DNA of 45,588 bases from Anaerolineae bacterium (GCA_011192015.1 DUET01000004.1:1-45588); one strand, 5' to 3'. Numbered from the stretch's first letter, positions 21,924 to 31,355 are shown. Notes: a model not told the origin generated them from the letters alone. Translations and numbers: made by a program.

Positions 21924-23570
21924 ATGAGTAAATTCGTCTTCCTGACGGGTGGTGTTGTGAGTTCCGTAGGCAAGGGAGTGACTGCCGCAGCCATCGGCAA
22001 GTTGCTCAAGGAGCGCGGCATCAAAGTCGCGATCCAGAAGCTGGATCCCTACATCAATGTCGATCCGGGCACGATGAATCCTTATCAGCATGGCGAGGTC
22101 TTCGTGCTCGATGATGGATCGGAGACCGATCTTGATTTGGGTCATTACGAGCGTTTCATCGATGACAGCCTGAGCGCGGATTGCAACGTCACCACCGGGC
22201 AGATCTACTCCGCGGTCATCGCGGAAGAACGGAAGGGTTCCTTTCTGGGAGGCACCATCCAGGTCGTTCCCCACATTACTTCTGAGATCAAGCGTCGCAT
22301 CAACTTGGTGCCCGAAAAGACCGGCGCCGAGGTTGTGATTGTGGAAGTCGGAGGAACGGTGGGTGATATCGAATCGCTGCCGTTCCTGGAAGCCCTGCGC
22401 CAGATGCGATACGAACGGGGAAGGGAGAATACCCTGTATGTCCACGTCACCTGGCTGCCCCACATCAGCGCCACGGGCGAATTGAAAACCAAGCCCACGC
22501 AGCATTCCGTGCGCGAGCTGCGCTCGATCGGGCTCAATCCAGACGTGATCATCGCCCGTTCGGATCACCCGGTGGCCGAGGATTTGATCGCCAAGATCGC
22601 CCTCTTCTGCGACGTGGAGCCCAAGGGCGTCTTTCCTGTCGTGACCACACCAAACCTGTATGAAGTTCCGCTGCTTCTCGAACGCCAGGAGTTGGGAAGC
22701 TATCTGGCAGAGAAACTCCATTTGAAACTGCGGCGCAAACCGAATTGGAAGCCATGGCAGGCCATGGTGCATGCCGAGCGAGCGGATCGACCCAAGGTGT
22801 GCATTTCCTTGGTGGGGAAGTACGTCGAGCTGCAGGATGCCTACATGAGCGTGCGCGAGGCTGTTCGACATGCAGCTTTAGTGGAGGGGGTGAAGGCCGA
22901 GATCCTGTGGGTGCAGTCGGGGGATCTCGAAAAGGGCAGTGCATGGAGCGATCTGCAACGCACGCATGGCATGATCGTGCCAGGCGGCTTCGGCGATCGA
23001 GGCATCGAAGGCATGATCGAGGCGGCGGGTTTTGCTCGACGAAAGAAGATTCCCTACCTGGGGCTTTGCCTTGGGATGCAGGTGTTGGTGATCGAATTCG
23101 CTCGCCACGTGCTCGATCTGGATGCCGCTAACTCAACCGAGTTCGATCCCGATACTGCCCATCCGGTGATCGATCTGCTGCCCGAGCAACGCCAAATTGG
23201 GGAACTGGGGGGCACCATGCGCCTGGGGCTCTATCCCTGCAAAATTGGTTCTGGCACGCTTGCTGCCCGCGCCTACAAGCGCGAGAGTGTGGATGAGCGC
23301 CATCGACATCGCTATGAGTTCAACAACGCCTATCGGCAGGCCTTTGAGGAACACGGCATGTGCTTCTCCGGACAATCCCCCGATGGCAAACTTGTGGAGA
23401 TTGCCGAGTTGACGGATCATGATTTCATGCTCGGATCCCAATTCCATCCCGAATTTCTCTCTCGTCCTAATCGTCCCCATCCGCTGTTCGTGGCCTTCAT
23501 CAAGGCTGTGATCCGGCGTGCGAAAACGCCCGGAAACAATGCTGCAGCATCGAGCGCTTCCACTTCATAG
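21924..23570 (+). CDS. pyrG: CTP synthase
   Basis: 548 residues. Converts UTP to CTP using ATP and glutamine. The N-terminal synthetase domain opens MSKFVFLTGGVVSSVGKGVT (P-loop) and holds DPYINVDPGTMNPYQHGEVF-VLDDG. The C-terminal class I glutamine amidotransferase domain has the nucleophile in LGLC382LGMQ and the His-Glu pair in QFHPEFLSRP. I chose the ATG at 21924 because the family N-terminus is exactly MSKF-like and GGAG precedes it; the frame is open from 21891. Length is typical. No separate promoter is obvious, so read-through from the roadblock gene past a hairpin is possible. Confidence 0.97.
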   Translation: MSKFVFLTGGVVSSVGKGVTAAAIGKLLKERGIKVAIQKLDPYINVDPGTMNPYQHGEVFVLDDGSETDLDLGHYERFIDDSLSADCNVTTGQIYSAVIAEERKGSFLGGTIQVVPHITSEIKRRINLVPEKTGAEVVIVEVGGTVGDIESLPFLEALRQMRYERGRENTLYVHVTWLPHISATGELKTKPTQHSVRELRSIGLNPDVIIARSDHPVAEDLIAKIALFCDVEPKGVFPVVTTPNLYEVPLLLERQELGSYLAEKLHLKLRRKPNWKPWQAMVHAERADRPKVCISLVGKYVELQDAYMSVREAVRHAALVEGVKAEILWVQSGDLEKGSAWSDLQRTHGMIVPGGFGDRGIEGMIEAAGFARRKKIPYLGLCLGMQVLVIEFARHVLDLDAANSTEFDPDTAHPVIDLLPEQRQIGELGGTMRLGLYPCKIGSGTLAARAYKRESVDERHRHRYEFNNAYRQAFEEHGMCFSGQSPDGKLVEIAELTDHDFMLGSQFHPEFLSRPNRPHPLFVAFIKAVIRRAKTPGNNAAASSASTS

Positions 23571-23866
23571 AGTCCCATGGGGTTTATTCCTTCCCGAAAT
23601 GAGCATGGATTAAAAAGTACCTCTGGTTAATCTCTTGGAACCCGTCTTGCTATGGAAGGACCGCCGTCCCGGGGTTCCGATGCAATTGCGGGGAAGCCCC
23701 TCGATGCCCCGGGTTCCGTAGTGGATTGATTCCGATCCCGACCTGGAAGCCCTTGGCCCATTCCGAATGGAATCTGACTACTTCCAGTGTGCTGCGATAA
23801 ACAACCAGCCCATCCGTCGGATGGGCTGGTAACAGTCAACGCGTGTTCACTCGGAGTGGGGCCTTG
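23571..23866. other. Intergenic region with inverted GGGTTCC/GGAACCC repeats
   Basis: No gene. GGAACCCG (23637-23644) can pair with GGGTTCC copies at 23672-23678 and 23711-23717. The 14-mer CCGCCGTCCCGGGG (23661-23674) also occurs at 5674-5687. Probably remnants of a dispersed repeat between convergent genes. Confidence 0.5.
23804..23830 (-). terminator. Terminator after the coiled-coil gene
   Basis: ACCAGCCCATCC (23804-23815) and GGATGGGCTGGT (23819-23830) form a 12-bp stem with a 3-nt loop. On the minus strand it is followed by TGTTTATC, a U-rich tract, 37 nt past the stop codon at 23867. Confidence 0.8.
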
Positions 23867-24364
23867 TCAGGACTCACTTTCAAGCGGTTCGGGGGGTTGC
23901 GTCTCTCGGATCACCTTCTGACGTTCCGCCGCCAGTTTGGCGATGCCGTTGCGGGTCTGCGTCAGCAGACGGGCGAGTTCGCTTTCCAAAGCCTCGAGCG
24001 ATTCGATGACGTAATCATCGGATTCATGCCGAATGGATTCGGTATCTTCGCGTGCCTGCTGGATGATTTTCTCAGCGCGTGCCTGCGCTGCCTCCACGAT
24101 GGCATCGTGGGTGATCATTTCCTCGGCCTTTTGTTTGGCGAGAGTGATCGTGCGGCTGGATTCCTCCTGCGCTTGGGCGATCATGCGATCGCGCTGCGCG
24201 GTGATCTGCATGGCCTTCTTGACCTCTTCAGGGATGGAGATGCGCATCTGATCGATGAGTTCGAGGATGCGATCCTCGTCCACGATGATGTTTCGCGTGA
24301 GTGGTACGGCCCGGCAATCGCTGATCAGCTCCTCGAGCCGGTCAACCAAATGCAGAATGTCCAT
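23867..24364 (-). CDS. Coiled-coil protein (ATP synthase b-subunit/DivIVA-like helix), function unknown
   Basis: 165 residues, almost wholly helical. An N-terminal globular part (MDILHLVDRLEELISDC, VDEDRILELIDQMRISIPEEV) is followed by a long charged coiled coil rich in Ala/Glu/Arg/Gln, running to about 155. There is no transmembrane segment or signal. I chose the ATG at 24364 over the GTG at 24370 because GGAGG is 5 nt upstream of the ATG. It follows coaD on the same strand, with about 100 nt between them. The helix resembles b-subunit or DivIVA coiled coils, but there is no catalytic motif and its role is unknown. Confidence 0.75.
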   Translation of the reverse strand: MDILHLVDRLEELISDCRAVPLTRNIIVDEDRILELIDQMRISIPEEVKKAMQITAQRDRMIAQAQEESSRTITLAKQKAEEMITHDAIVEAAQARAEKIIQQAREDTESIRHESDDYVIESLEALESELARLLTQTRNGIAKLAAERQKVIRETQPPEPLESES

Positions 24365-24429
24365 GGGCACCTCCGGTCCGTCTCATGAGTGCTTGCAGTC
24401 CCGCCTCCGGAGAACGAGGTCCATCTCGA

Positions 24430-24459
24430 AGCGTACACCGAAGTCTATCACTGGGTCAA
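24430..24459 (-). promoter_or_regulatory. Possible promoter of the coiled-coil gene
   Basis: Minus strand TTGACC (24454-24459) and TACGCT (24430-24435), 18 nt apart. The -10 box is poor. Confidence 0.35.
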
Positions 24460-24465
24460 CATACA

Positions 24466-24993
24466 TCAGTCACGCAGTGAAGTCAATGGAAAGGCCTTGG
24501 GGCCATCTTCCCCCAATTCCTTGAAACGCCTCTTCAAGGCTTTATTCACCAGCGTCGGAACCAAGCTGGAGACATCACCATCCAAGGATGCGATCTCACG
24601 TACGGTTGAACCGGTGAGAAAGCTGTGTTCTTCGCTGGTAATCAGAGCCACCACGTCGATCTCCGGCGCCAGACGGTGGTTGGCCAGAGCCATGCGGAAC
24701 TCCTGTTCGAAATCTGAAAACACGCGCAGACCACGCACGATCACCTGCGCATCCATGCTGCGGCAGTAGTCCACGGTCAATCCCTGATACCCGGCCACGC
24801 GGATTTTCCTGTGGTTTTTGAACACATGGGAGACCATCTCGAGCCGCTCCTCTGGGGAGAAGAGCAGGTTCTTCAGCGGGCGGTCATAGACAGCAATGAT
24901 CAATTCATCGAAGATCTTAGCGGCGCGTTCGGCGATGTCTATGTGTCCATAGTGAATGGGATCGAAGGTTCCTGGGAAGATGGCGCGCACCAT
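24466..24993 (-). CDS. coaD: Phosphopantetheine adenylyltransferase
   Basis: 175 residues. Transfers AMP from ATP to 4'-phosphopantetheine, the penultimate step of CoA synthesis. The nucleotidyltransferase motif FPGTFDPIHYGHIDI (T/HxGH) is at the N-terminus. AVYDRPLKNLLFSPEERLEM and the ISSTxxR-equivalent LTGSTVREIASLDGDVSSLVP are in place. A normal bacterial CoaD is about 160 residues; the extra part is a short C-terminal tail. The ATG at 24993 overlaps the recG stop in TAATG, so translation is coupled to recG. Confidence 0.96.
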   Translation of the reverse strand: MVRAIFPGTFDPIHYGHIDIAERAAKIFDELIIAVYDRPLKNLLFSPEERLEMVSHVFKNHRKIRVAGYQGLTVDYCRSMDAQVIVRGLRVFSDFEQEFRMALANHRLAPEIDVVALITSEEHSFLTGSTVREIASLDGDVSSLVPTLVNKALKRRFKELGEDGPKAFPLTSLRD

Positions 24994-27503
24994 TAGCTGA
25001 CCTCTCTCGTCATCCCTATCCAGAAGCGCGCCATGGCCTTGTTCAGGGCGGCGTGTTCGGGTTGGGATAGCATAGGATCGACGGCGAACAAGCGTAAGGC
25101 CTCGCGACGGGCTTTCTCGATCAAGCGCACGTCGGTCAGGCTGGCCATGCGAAGCTCGGCGAATCCCGATTGGCGCGTGCCGAGGAAGTCGCCCGGTCCG
25201 CGCTGTTCGAGATCCAGGGCTGCAAGTTTGAAGCCGTCGTCGGTGGATTCCATGGCAGACAACCGCTTGTTGGCGGTCTCGTCTTCCTGGTCTGCAATCA
25301 GCAGGCAGTAGGATTTATAGGCTCCACGACCTACCCGGCCGCGGAATTGATGCAGCTGCGCCAAGCCAAAGCGATTGGCGCCTTCCACGAGCATCACGGT
25401 CGCGTTGGGGATGTCCACACCGACTTCCACGACGGAGGTGGAGACCATCGCATCGATCTCCCCGGCGCGGAACTGCGCCATCGCGGTTTCCTTCTCATCT
25501 GCCGACATGCGTCCGTGCAGCAGACCGAGTTTATAGCCGTTAAACTCCTCGGCCTGCAACCGTTCGTGCTCTTCGACCGCAGCCTTGGCGTCGATTTTCT
25601 CGGATTCTTCCACCAAGGGGAAGATGATGAAGGCTTGATGCCCGGCATCGATTTGGGAGCGTGTGAAACTGTAGGCTCGCGTTCGTTCGATCGGTTGCAG
25701 CACGCGCGTCTCGATCTTCTGGCGACCCGGTGGGATCTCGTCGATCACGCTCACCTCGAGATCGCCGTATACCGTCAGGGCCAAGGATCGTGGGATCGGT
25801 GTGGCCGTCATCACCATCAGGCTTGGATTGTCTCCCTTCGCCCGCAATTTGGCTCTCTGTTCCACACCAAAGCGGTGCTGTTCGTCGATCACCGCCAGGC
25901 TGAAATCAGCAAACTCGACCGGATCCTCGAGCAGGGCGTGTGTGCCAATGATGATGGGGATCGAACCCTCGACCAAACCCGTTCGTATCTCGGCCTTCTC
26001 GGCTTCGGGAGTGGCGCCGATCAGCAGACGGATGGAATCAGCAGGAATGCCCGCAATCATGGGCAGCAGGTCTCGCAGGGTGAGGAGATGCTGCTCGGCG
26101 AGGATGCTCGTGGGGGCCATGAGCGCAGATTGCTTGCCGTTGGAGGCGACGATAGCCATGGCCACGGCTGCCACGACGGTCTTGCCCGAGCCGACATCGC
26201 CTTGCAGCAGGCGGTTCATCGGATGCGGAGCGGCCAGGTCCTTGCGGACTGAATCCACGGCGGAACGCTGAGCCTTCGTGAGTTCGTAGGGCAGGGCGGC
26301 GAGGATCTCATCCAGGCGTTTGGGTTCGATGGGGATGGGATCGGCGGCTTGCTGCTCCCATTCCTGTTTCTGGCGCAGCACACCCAGTTGGAGCAGGAAC
26401 ATCTCATCGAAGGCCAGGCGATGCTGCGCCTTCTCTAATTGCTCCCAGCTATCCGGGAAATGAATCTGCTGCAGCGCCTCGCCTAGGGGAATCAAATCCG
26501 CTCTTTCGAGCACGGAGTCGGGAAGCGAATCCTGCACGCGCGGCGCCAGACGCGGAACGACGTTGTTCATCAGTCGGCGGATCCACTTTGCGGTGATACC
26601 GGCTGTGAGTGGGTACACGGGAACGATGCGGTTGGTGTGCAGTTGTTTGCGTTCCAGAGGTTCCCACTCCGGGTTGTTCATCGTCAAGCGGCCCAGGTAT
26701 TGATCGACCTTGCCTGAAACCACCACGGCCCTTCCTGGTTTGAGGCGGTCGGCGATCCAGGGTTGGTTGAACCAGGTCAAGCGCAACGAACCGGTTCCGT
26801 CACTGATCGCAGCTTCGACGATCTTCATCTTCCCACCGCGTGCGGTACGAACTTGGATCTTGTCGACGGTGCCGATGATGGTGATCTCTTCTCCATACCA
26901 CAGGCGATTGATGGTCTTGAGCTTCGAGTAGTCGTCGTAGCGGCGGGGCAAATGCCAGAGCAGATCCCCCAGGGTCTCCAGATCGAGTTTCTTCAATGTA
27001 TTGGCAGACTTGGGGCCGATGCCCTGTATGCGAGTCAGGGGAGCCTCAAGGGCTGGATGGTCGGATAAGGGCGGTGCAGCTCGGGATTTGTTGGGTTTCC
27101 GCTCGATTTTGGCCTTCCCGGGTTCGGGAGTGGGATGGGGAACCTCGCTGGGAGTTTCTTCCCTTTCTTCCGTCGCTTGTATCGATTGTCGCTCGTCTTT
27201 CACAGGTGCCGCGGGGGGGGATTCCAAATCGCCCCCCGTCATGTTCATTTCGGGATGCTCGGTTTGGAGGCGATTCCAGATTCCCTGCAATACCTCCTTG
27301 CGGGAGGTGGGAGAGAGATTGGGATAGTCTCGAAGCCGTGATACCACCGTTTCGATCAGTGGCTGGGATAACCCAGTTTGTCTCGCTTCAGCTTCCCAGG
27401 GTTCGAGCATGCGCTGCAAGCCACCTAGCACGGCTCGATTGTCATGGCCGCGCTTGGCTTCCAGTCGCATGTACTTGACGAGCTTATCGATAGCAGGATT
27501 CAT
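24993..27503 (-). CDS. recG: ATP-dependent DNA helicase RecG with long N-terminal extension
   Basis: 836 residues; typical RecG is about 680-700. Reverses stalled forks and branch-migrates junctions. An N-terminal stretch of about 140 residues (helical domain, then a Glu/Pro/Lys-rich linker) precedes the usual start at APLTRIQGIGPKSANTLKKL. The wedge/OB domain follows. Helicase motifs: LLQGDVGSGKTVVAA (Walker A), DEQHRFGVEQRA (motif II with the RecG-specific form), MTATPIPRSLAL, and RFGLAQLHQFRGRVGRG (motif VI). I chose the ATG at 27503; the frame also allows a TTG two codons earlier. Third from the end of the Asp23-FakAB operon. Chloroflexota RecG often carries such an extension (recollection). 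Confidence 0.96.
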   Translation of the reverse strand: MNPAIDKLVKYMRLEAKRGHDNRAVLGGLQRMLEPWEAEARQTGLSQPLIETVVSRLRDYPNLSPTSRKEVLQGIWNRLQTEHPEMNMTGGDLESPPAAPVKDERQSIQATEEREETPSEVPHPTPEPGKAKIERKPNKSRAAPPLSDHPALEAPLTRIQGIGPKSANTLKKLDLETLGDLLWHLPRRYDDYSKLKTINRLWYGEEITIIGTVDKIQVRTARGGKMKIVEAAISDGTGSLRLTWFNQPWIADRLKPGRAVVVSGKVDQYLGRLTMNNPEWEPLERKQLHTNRIVPVYPLTAGITAKWIRRLMNNVVPRLAPRVQDSLPDSVLERADLIPLGEALQQIHFPDSWEQLEKAQHRLAFDEMFLLQLGVLRQKQEWEQQAADPIPIEPKRLDEILAALPYELTKAQRSAVDSVRKDLAAPHPMNRLLQGDVGSGKTVVAAVAMAIVASNGKQSALMAPTSILAEQHLLTLRDLLPMIAGIPADSIRLLIGATPEAEKAEIRTGLVEGSIPIIIGTHALLEDPVEFADFSLAVIDEQHRFGVEQRAKLRAKGDNPSLMVMTATPIPRSLALTVYGDLEVSVIDEIPPGRQKIETRVLQPIERTRAYSFTRSQIDAGHQAFIIFPLVEESEKIDAKAAVEEHERLQAEEFNGYKLGLLHGRMSADEKETAMAQFRAGEIDAMVSTSVVEVGVDIPNATVMLVEGANRFGLAQLHQFRGRVGRGAYKSYCLLIADQEDETANKRLSAMESTDDGFKLAALDLEQRGPGDFLGTRQSGFAELRMASLTDVRLIEKARREALRLFAVDPMLSQPEHAALNKAMARFWIGMTREVS

Positions 27504-27553
27504 CTGCAATGTCCAAGAAGAATATACGCCAGAGCGCAGGAATGTGCCAGTCT

Positions 27554-28399
27554 TTAAGCTCGCATGCCGATGATGCCCACAGCACCTGGACCAACGTGAG
27601 CACCGATGACCGTCGTCACATCGACGATCATAGGGGAAAGTTGGGAAACAGAGCTTAATTCCTCCGCCAGCGCAGAAGCCGCTTCGGGAGCAGCAGCGTG
27701 GGGAATTCCGAGGCGTTTCAGAGGCCCCCAGGACCGTGCATATTCAAGCATGTGATCCAGAGCTTTGGTGCGCGTACGTACACGGGCGAATTGTTCAACT
27801 ACACCATTGACGATCTCGAGCAGTAATTTGACCTGTAAGATGTTGCCCAGCCCTGCGCTGAGCCAACTGACCCGACCCCCTCGACGAAGGTATTCCAGCG
27901 TGTTCATGAAGGCGATGAGTTTCGTCTTTTCTCGCGCACGCCTTGCGGTTTCGATCACTGCCTCGAAAGGCAATCCCTCCAGAGCGTGTTTGGCTGCTTC
28001 TATGACCTGGAAGCCCAAGCCCAATGAGACCTGTTCGCTATCGATCAGGTGAATGCGTTTGCCGAACTCCAGCGCAGCCTGATGAGCGACATTGAGCATA
28101 CCACTCAATTTGGATGATAGGTGGATCGAAATGACCTTTGTGGCGCCGGCTGTCAGCGCCTTTTCGTAGACTTCTTCGAACGCCGACGCCGAAGGCGCGG
28201 CGGTAGTTACGGGTTTGGAGATGTCCGGCATGCGTGCGTAGAGCTCCGGCCGAGAAATCCCCACTCCATCCACGAGGGTTTCTTCCCCCACTGTGAGCAG
28301 AGCAGGCACAACAGCCACGCCGAGCTCTAGCGCCTCGGCTTTCGGCAAATCGGATGTGCTGTCCGTTACGATAGCCGTTGTAGGTTTTGAGCTGCTCAT
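27554..28399 (-). CDS. DegV-family fatty-acid-binding protein (FakB-like), copy 1
   Basis: 281 residues. DegV fold: IVTDSTSDLPKAEALELGVA-VVP at the N-terminus, then VTTAAPSASAFEEVYEKAL and VISIHLSSKLSGMLNVAHQA, the fatty-acid carboxylate-binding region. FakB proteins hand fatty acids to FakA for phosphorylation (established in Staphylococcus aureus). It overlaps the second DegV gene by 4 nt (ATGA), and FakA-like lies one gene further upstream. The two copies differ clearly, which usually means different acyl-chain preference (inference). Confidence 0.88.
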   Translation of the reverse strand: MSSSKPTTAIVTDSTSDLPKAEALELGVAVVPALLTVGEETLVDGVGISRPELYARMPDISKPVTTAAPSASAFEEVYEKALTAGATKVISIHLSSKLSGMLNVAHQAALEFGKRIHLIDSEQVSLGLGFQVIEAAKHALEGLPFEAVIETARRAREKTKLIAFMNTLEYLRRGGRVSWLSAGLGNILQVKLLLEIVNGVVEQFARVRTRTKALDHMLEYARSWGPLKRLGIPHAAAPEAASALAEELSSVSQLSPMIVDVTTVIGAHVGPGAVGIIGMRA

Positions 28400-29265
28400 A
28401 GTGCCTCCTGTTCGGGCTCCAACACGACCACTCCTAAGCCACCGAGACCGACAAAAGTCGCAAGGTAGGGATTATAGCCCAGGATTGTGATGGGAGCGGT
28501 TGGGTAGAGAGCCTTCAGACGATCCGATAAGATGTTGGCTTGTGCGAAGGCTTCCTCTCCCTCGTACAACAATACCAGTTGTTCCACCTCAGAAAATTCC
28601 GTAACGAACTCAATGATCTTCTCCAGGGCACGGGAGCGGGAACGTACCTTTTCCATGGGGATGATGCGTCCGTCTTCGACTGTGAGAAAGGGAATGATGC
28701 CGAGCATGTTGCCAAGGATGGCTTGGGAGCGATTGATCAACGCATGGCGTTCAAGGTACATCAGGTCTTCCAGGAAGATGACCATGTACATGCGTGGGAT
28801 CATGCCGCGCACAAGCCGCACCAGCGAATCGATGTTCTCACCCCTGGTAGCCCGCGTGGCAGCCGCTTCGACGATCAGTCCCAAACCAATGGAGATCATC
28901 TGGGAATCGATGACCTGTATGTTCATACGCCCCAGAAATTGTTCGCTGGCTTCCAAGGCATTCGCCACGACGCTGCACGCGTTACCGGAGGCATGGATGG
29001 ATAGAATAGTGCCAGACGTGGATTGCAGTTTCTGATAGGTCTCACTGAACAGATCAGTGCCGGGCGCTTCCGCCTTGGGCGCGGTTGATGGAACACTGTA
29101 GTGATGGCGAATGGGATCAAGATCGTTAAATGCATTCGCATCCAGAGGGCCCGCAAGGCTGTTGAGCTTGAGGGGGACGATGTGAATGTTCTTTCGCTCA
29201 GCAATCTCTGGATGGAGGAATTGCGCACTGCTGTCGGTGACGATACAGATCTTGTTCATGTTCAT
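28396..29265 (-). CDS. DegV-family fatty-acid-binding protein (FakB-like), copy 2
   Basis: 289 residues. N-terminal IVTDSSAQFLHPEIAERKNI-HIVPL, then STAPKAEAPGTDLFSETYQK and ILSIHASGNACSVVANALEA, with a middle part containing MYMVIFLEDLMYLERHALIN. This is the DegV pattern. It has diverged from copy 1 in the segment after the binding Ser/Thr, with Asn-Ala-Cys in place of Lys-Leu-Ser. It overlaps FakA-like by 4 nt at 29262-29265 and copy 1 by 4 nt at 28396-28399, so all three are translationally coupled. In-frame ATG codons at 29265 and 29259 are both possible starts. Confidence 0.88.
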   Translation of the reverse strand: MNMNKICIVTDSSAQFLHPEIAERKNIHIVPLKLNSLAGPLDANAFNDLDPIRHHYSVPSTAPKAEAPGTDLFSETYQKLQSTSGTILSIHASGNACSVVANALEASEQFLGRMNIQVIDSQMISIGLGLIVEAAATRATRGENIDSLVRLVRGMIPRMYMVIFLEDLMYLERHALINRSQAILGNMLGIIPFLTVEDGRIIPMEKVRSRSRALEKIIEFVTEFSEVEQLVLLYEGEEAFAQANILSDRLKALYPTAPITILGYNPYLATFVGLGGLGVVVLEPEQEAL

Positions 29266-30950
29266 TCGACAGAGAGGATGATATGGTAATGGGGCTGTCC
29301 TCCTTCGACAACCTCCACTTCTTGGTCGGGATATTTCTTCCGAACCTGCTTAGCCAATTTCTCTGCAGCGTCGCTGGATAGGTCTTCACCATGGTAGAGC
29401 GTGATCAACTCCGATTTGTCGGGTTCGGCCTTGCTGAGAACCCCCAGCAGCGTTGATTTCAGGTCATCGCCGGCGATCGCCAAGTGGCCGTTGAGCAAAC
29501 CAATGATCTGGCCTTCCTTCACTTTGACCCCGTCAATTTCGACCGATCGAGTGGCTTTCGTGATCTCACCGGTGTGGATGTCCTTCATGGCGCCTGTCAT
29601 GGACTTGACCGTTTCTTCAAGCTCCCCCGTAGGATTGATCGCCAGCATGGCTGCGATGCCTTGGGGAACGGATATGGATTCGACGACCGCCACCTTCTTA
29701 ACCGAAAGCTCGACGGCTTGTTTGGCCGCCAGCACAACGTTCTTGTTGTTCGGAAGAATGACGACCTTATCGCAGGGAAGATTCTCGAAGGCCGCCAAGA
29801 TCTCCTTGGTGCTGGGATTCATGGTCTGTCCGCCCTCGATGATGGCTGCAGCGCCCAAGCTGGCAAAAACCTTGGCGATCCCCTTCCCGGGGGCTACGAC
29901 AACGGTGGCGATCTGTCCTGGCTGTACGGATTCCAATTCCAAGGTTTCGAAACCCGCGCTGTCCTCTTCCATCTGTGCCATCAGGTTCTCGATGGCGACC
30001 TTGGTCACGGTTCCCAACGAACGGATGTACTCGATGGGTTTGTATTGCGTATCATCGGGGACGTGGATGTGCATGCGGTACATCCCATCACCCTCACCAA
30101 GCTGTATGGAGGTTCCCATCTCTTCAAGCTGCCCGTAGAATGATTTCAACTCGAGGTCTTCATTGGGTTTGAAATCGACCACCACTTCCCAATCCTGGCC
30201 CGGTTCAATGACTTCGGTGACGTGTTCGATGGCCAATGCATTGAGCGGTTTGACAATCGCCTGGGGTTGGTCCAAGGGCTGTCTGTAGATCGACATGAGT
30301 ATTCCTTCGAAGAGAATGATGAGGCCCTTGCCGCCGGCATCGACTACACCTGCTTCCTTGAGAACCGGCAGCAGATCAGGGGTTCGTTCCAGGGAAGCCT
30401 CGCCTTCCTCCACAACGGCTTCAAGGATGTGCAGGGGTGATGTGGCTCCGTTCTGCAGGGCGGTTTCCGCAGCAGTGGCGATGTCTTTGGAGACAGTGAG
30501 AATGGTGCCTTCCACCGGTCGTACGACGCCTTTGTAGGCCGTGTCACGAGCTTCTTTCAATGCTTCTACGAAGCATTCGGTGTCCATCACGGATTTCCCA
30601 GTCAGCGCGCGGGCCATGCCGCGTAATATCTGGGAGAGGATCACACCGGAATTGCCGCGCGCGCCCATGAGCGCACCCTGGGCGATGGCATGGGTGACCT
30701 TGTCGATGGAGCTGTCGTCGGAATTGGCGATTTCATCGCATGCGGACTGCATGGTGAGCACCATGTTGGTGCCCGTGTCGCCATCCGGCACAGGGAAGAC
30801 GTTCAACGAATTGACCAACTGCTGGTTGGTCCGCAACCACTGCAAAGCGGGTTTCATCAATTCGCACAGCTTGCGGCCATCCACGCTTTTATACCGTGAG
30901 GCCAAGCGTTCACGCAGGGTTGGATCGACCTTCATAGATGGAGGGCGCAT
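29262..30950 (-). CDS. FakA-like fatty acid kinase (DAK2/DhaL-type domain)
   Basis: 562 residues, typical of FakA (about 550). Phosphorylates FakB-bound fatty acids with ATP, feeding exogenous fatty acid into phospholipid synthesis (family knowledge). The kinase domain begins LCELMKPALQWLRTNQQLVN and holds the nucleotide/metal motif LNVFPVPDGDTGTNMVLTM and GARGNSGVILSQILRGMA. The middle and C-terminal domains (VVVAPGKGIAKVFASLGA, VVILPNNKNVVLAAKQA) bind and position FakB. I chose the ATG at 30950 because GGAGAG lies 9 nt upstream. The two DegV genes downstream make the functional call much stronger than the sequence alone. Confidence 0.9.
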   Translation of the reverse strand: MRPPSMKVDPTLRERLASRYKSVDGRKLCELMKPALQWLRTNQQLVNSLNVFPVPDGDTGTNMVLTMQSACDEIANSDDSSIDKVTHAIAQGALMGARGNSGVILSQILRGMARALTGKSVMDTECFVEALKEARDTAYKGVVRPVEGTILTVSKDIATAAETALQNGATSPLHILEAVVEEGEASLERTPDLLPVLKEAGVVDAGGKGLIILFEGILMSIYRQPLDQPQAIVKPLNALAIEHVTEVIEPGQDWEVVVDFKPNEDLELKSFYGQLEEMGTSIQLGEGDGMYRMHIHVPDDTQYKPIEYIRSLGTVTKVAIENLMAQMEEDSAGFETLELESVQPGQIATVVVAPGKGIAKVFASLGAAAIIEGGQTMNPSTKEILAAFENLPCDKVVILPNNKNVVLAAKQAVELSVKKVAVVESISVPQGIAAMLAINPTGELEETVKSMTGAMKDIHTGEITKATRSVEIDGVKVKEGQIIGLLNGHLAIAGDDLKSTLLGVLSKAEPDKSELITLYHGEDLSSDAAEKLAKQVRKKYPDQEVEVVEGGQPHYHIILSVE

Positions 30951-30969
30951 ACCTTATTTCTCTCCGCGC

Positions 30970-31323
30970 TCAATCCGTGTCGCTGACGCGCAGGTCCTGT
31001 ACATGTACGTTGACCGCAGCAACAGGTGTGCCGATGATGCGTTCCACTTGGTAGCGCACCGCATTGGCAACACTGGTGGCCACAGAAGAAACGCGCGTTC
31101 CGTATTCGATGACGACATATAAATCGATCACGATGCAATCTTCGTAGGATCGAACTTCCACGCCATGTGCTGGATCCCGCACGAGAGCATGCGCAATGCC
31201 GTCGAAAAGGTTCTTGGCCGTCAATCCGACAACACCGTAGGATTGAAGTGCCGCGCGTGATGCGATGGAGGAAATTGCTCGGGGAGATACAGTGATGCGT
31301 CCGAGTTGGGAGTTGCCGGTCAT
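30970..31323 (-). CDS. Asp23/Gls24 family envelope stress protein
   Basis: 117 residues. The Asp23 pattern is clear: LGRITVSPRAISSIASRAAL, GVEVRSYEDCIVIDLYVVIE-YG and VANAVRYQVERIIGTPVAAV-NVHVQ. Asp23 proteins are membrane-associated and linked to cell-envelope stress. First gene of the FakA-FakB-FakB-recG-coaD operon, an order commonly seen in Firmicutes with rpmB next door. GGAGG lies 9 nt before the ATG. It is divergent from rpmB. Confidence 0.92.
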   Translation of the reverse strand: MTGNSQLGRITVSPRAISSIASRAALQSYGVVGLTAKNLFDGIAHALVRDPAHGVEVRSYEDCIVIDLYVVIEYGTRVSSVATSVANAVRYQVERIIGTPVAAVNVHVQDLRVSDTD

Positions 31324-31355
31324 CTACCACTACCTCCAAATGGTTGAGAAACCCC

